From JBFMAE01 sp040756085 (lineage in GTDB: Bacteria > Desulfobacterota > BSN033 > UBA1163): a DNA stretch of 7,027 bases. Made by a program: the position numbers and the translations under genes. Below the pieces are notes generated by a model that was not told where the DNA came from, did no database searches, and saw only the letters and a list, made by a program, of their open reading frames with translations. Shown here piece by piece: positions 5,860 through 7,027 of the stretch. How positions within the stretch are numbered: position 1 is the stretch's first letter; every line of letters starts with the position of its first letter. The stretch covers positions 1-7,027 of the forward strand of contig JBFMAE010000257.1 in NCBI GenBank assembly GCA_040756085.1, written 5' to 3'.

Positions 5860-5956
5860 CTGAGTAGTCTATAATCACCCCTTGAAATCATTGGCATTTT
5901 GGACAAGGTTTTTGCTTTTTGAAATCCAGGTTCCTCCTATAAAGATGCTGTCCGAA
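5860..5956. other. Short gene-free gap between kinase gene and transposase remnant
   Basis: These 97 bases should contain the outer end of the IS4-type element beyond its transposase stop codon, but no terminal inverted repeat can be named because the other end of the element is not in the window. A 19-bp imperfect direct repeat (16 of 19 identical) links the kinase 3' end (5845-5863) with the transposase 3' end (5946-5964). Confidence 0.4.
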
Positions 5957-6913
5957 TTAACTGAAACAGAATCGCAATTGTTCGAGTTCATAAGGAATCG
6001 GTGGTGTATCGTAAGGTTTATTGAGCCAGACCCAAAGATCTCGGTGAGTAAAGAGATTCATTCGTAATAGGGCTACGAGATTGGAAAGGGACCAATTAAA
6101 TTGGGAACGAAGTTGAAGGAACCGCAGGATCAGCATCGCAATCAATGCTGTCCAAATCTGGATCTTGACGGCATTGGGACTGGTCCCGACAAAGGTCTTG
6201 ATCTTAAGGTTCTGCTTCAGGGCTTTGAAGAAGATCTCTATTTGCCAACGGTCTTTGTAGATCGCAGCAATGGTCGTGGCTCCCAATCTCAGCTGATTGG
6301 TCAAGAACACCAGGATCTCCTTTTTGTCTGGGTCAAAGACCTCGATTCGTCTCAAAGGATAGGGGCACTTCTGCCGGGCTTTCGGGTCTTTGAACTCGAT
6401 GAGTTCGTCCTTAAGGATATTTCGGTTTTGAGGAACCTCCTTCTCTCCGACGACTTCATACAGGGCGTTCTCTTTCATACGGGTGACAACGTAGACGCCT
6501 TCGGCGGTCCATCGACCAAACAAGGCATAGTCGTTGTACGCCCGATCATCGACCACGATGGTCCCGGGATCGAAATGAAACTGACGAGCGACCCTAACAT
6601 CTGAGACATTGCCTTCGGTGATGACGGCAAAGGAAGGGAGATAGCCATCGTGATCCAGAAGAAGATGGAGTTTGATAGCTCCTTTGGTCTGTCTGAATTT
6701 GGCCCAATCAAACATTTCCAGACACAAATCAATGGTGCTCGAATCCATGCTGATCAATTTGTTCTTAAACCGGAACTTTTTCTTCCCAATGACTTGGACA
6801 CGGCATCGCTCAAAGAGCTGAAGGAAAACCTGTTCATAGAGCTCCCACGGGCGGTGCTCATTGGCATAAGCCAGGGTGGAATGGCTTGGAGCGGTAATAC
6901 CTAGTATAACGTT
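5957..6913 (-). pseudogene. IS4-family DDE transposase, N-terminal part missing
   Basis: The transposase catalyses cut-and-paste movement of its insertion sequence. The open frame of 318 codons runs from the stop at 5957-5959 back to 6913 and ends at an in-frame TGA (6914-6916). Family-like sequence begins at LGIT and continues STLAYANEHRPWELYEQ, so the frame extends beyond the TTG at 6757 that could be mistaken for a start. Catalytic residues, numbered from 6913, are D57 (SMDSSTIDL), D123 (VVDDRAY, with A where G is usual) and E226 in the Y-x2-R-x3-E-x6-K signature (YKDRWQIEIFFKALK). Full-length members have about 100 further N-terminal residues and an ATG; neither is present. Upstream minus-strand frames show no transposase-like sequence. 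Interruption by the element beginning near 6902-6908 is the likely cause. The catalytic domain looks intact, so the damage is probably recent. Confidence 0.88.
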
Positions 6914-6940
6914 TCATTAAAATATTTACATAAATAAGAA

Positions 6941-6965
6941 GTTTTGGTATATTGATTTCCAAAAC
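6941..6965. repeat. 7-bp inverted repeat upstream of the partial reading frame
   Basis: GTTTTGG (6941-6947) and CCAAAAC (6959-6965) are perfect complements around an 11-base loop. A second overlapping pair, ATTGATTTCC (6951-6960) and GGGAATCAAT (6973-6982), matches 9 of 10 and ends at the start codon, so the ribosome-binding site could be folded away. This may damp expression of the downstream gene, as in some insertion sequences, or may be part of a terminal repeat. Confidence 0.45.
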
Positions 6966-6982
6966 GATTGGAGGGAATCAAT

Positions 6983-7027
6983 ATGCCAAAGAAGAGCCAA
7001 AAAGCAAAGTTGATTTTGTCTCCAGAG
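6983..7027 (+). CDS. Start of a reading frame, probably a transposase (partial, runs off window)
   Basis: Only 15 codons are visible: ATG at 6983 giving MPKKSQKAKLILSPE. The start is well supported by GGAGGG (6970-6975) 7 nt upstream. A lysine-rich opening followed by LSPE resembles the beginning of IS630-family transposases, where a helix-turn-helix region follows 'L(S/T)PEE'. Its position, breaking an IS4 transposase frame, agrees with that. Too little is present for a firm identification; other small basic DNA-binding proteins could start this way. Confidence 0.5.
   Translation, partial: MPKKSQKAKLILSPE

Larger units (their letters stand above)
6902..7027 (+). mobile_element. Left end of a second insertion element nested in the IS4 transposase gene (partial)
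   Basis: Transposase-like sequence on the minus strand stops at about 6902-6913, and from there the DNA becomes markedly AT-rich and leads into a new plus-strand reading frame with a strong ribosome-binding site. Several TA dinucleotides lie at the junction (6902-6903, 6905-6906, 6907-6908), which would fit a TA-targeting IS630/Tc1-type insertion, but the element's other end and its terminal repeat are outside the window. The element type is inferred from 15 codons and position only. Confidence 0.5.

Noticed and set aside
6101..6604. 167-codon plus-strand open frame inside the transposase
   Set aside because: It is antisense to the catalytic part of the IS4 transposase, whose DDE motifs are clear.
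5957..6757. Treating the transposase as a 266-residue protein starting at 6757
   Set aside because: The codon there is TTG in the middle of a conserved stretch, and family-like sequence continues upstream to about 6904.

Overview
The window looks like a chromosomal segment of a Gram-negative, probably anaerobic bacterium of the Desulfobacterota ('Deltaproteobacteria') type. This is inferred from the pairing of a fused radical-SAM/DUF2344 gene with an RNase E/G gene, from a sigma-54 promoter in front of a two-component pair, and from the style of the intergenic repeats. No rRNA, tRNA or CRISPR array is visible.

Left part (1-4436), minus strand: a two-gene unit. A plausible sigma-70 promoter (4408-4436) drives a leader of about 170 nt rich in inverted repeats. 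Next comes an 832-codon B12-binding-like/radical SAM/DUF2344 fusion protein of unknown function (1729-4227). After a 142-nt intercistronic region with an 8-bp periodic inverted repeat comes ribonuclease G (96-1586). The last 95 bases, downstream of rng, hold no gene but several complementary segments. In related genomes rplU-rpmA often follow; this cannot be checked here.

Middle (4228-4783): a 556-bp divergent intergenic region with no gene. From left to right it holds a 9-bp hairpin over the radical SAM ribosome-binding site, a MITE-like element with 16-bp perfect inverted repeats, the minus-strand promoter, a terminator-like hairpin with T8 that has no obvious upstream gene, a cluster of three (perhaps four) 14-bp direct repeats, and a near-consensus -24/-12 sigma-54 promoter.

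Right-middle (4784-5859), plus strand: a two-gene operon encoding a stand-alone receiver protein (137 aa) and a minimal histidine kinase (218 aa) with no sensor domain. Both keep all visible catalytic residues. The receiver has no output domain, so it probably signals by protein contact or phosphotransfer. The sigma-54 promoter implies control by an enhancer-binding activator encoded elsewhere.

Right end (5860-7027): mobile DNA. A minus-strand IS4-type DDE transposase lacks its N-terminal part. Its reading frame breaks where a second element begins; that element's plus-strand reading frame (from 6983) runs off the window and looks like the start of another transposase, possibly IS630-like. 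This suggests a nested insertion.

The most distinctive material is regulatory: the sigma-54 promoter with phased upstream repeats, and the repeat-rich leader of the radical SAM-rng unit. No wholly new multi-gene system is evident.
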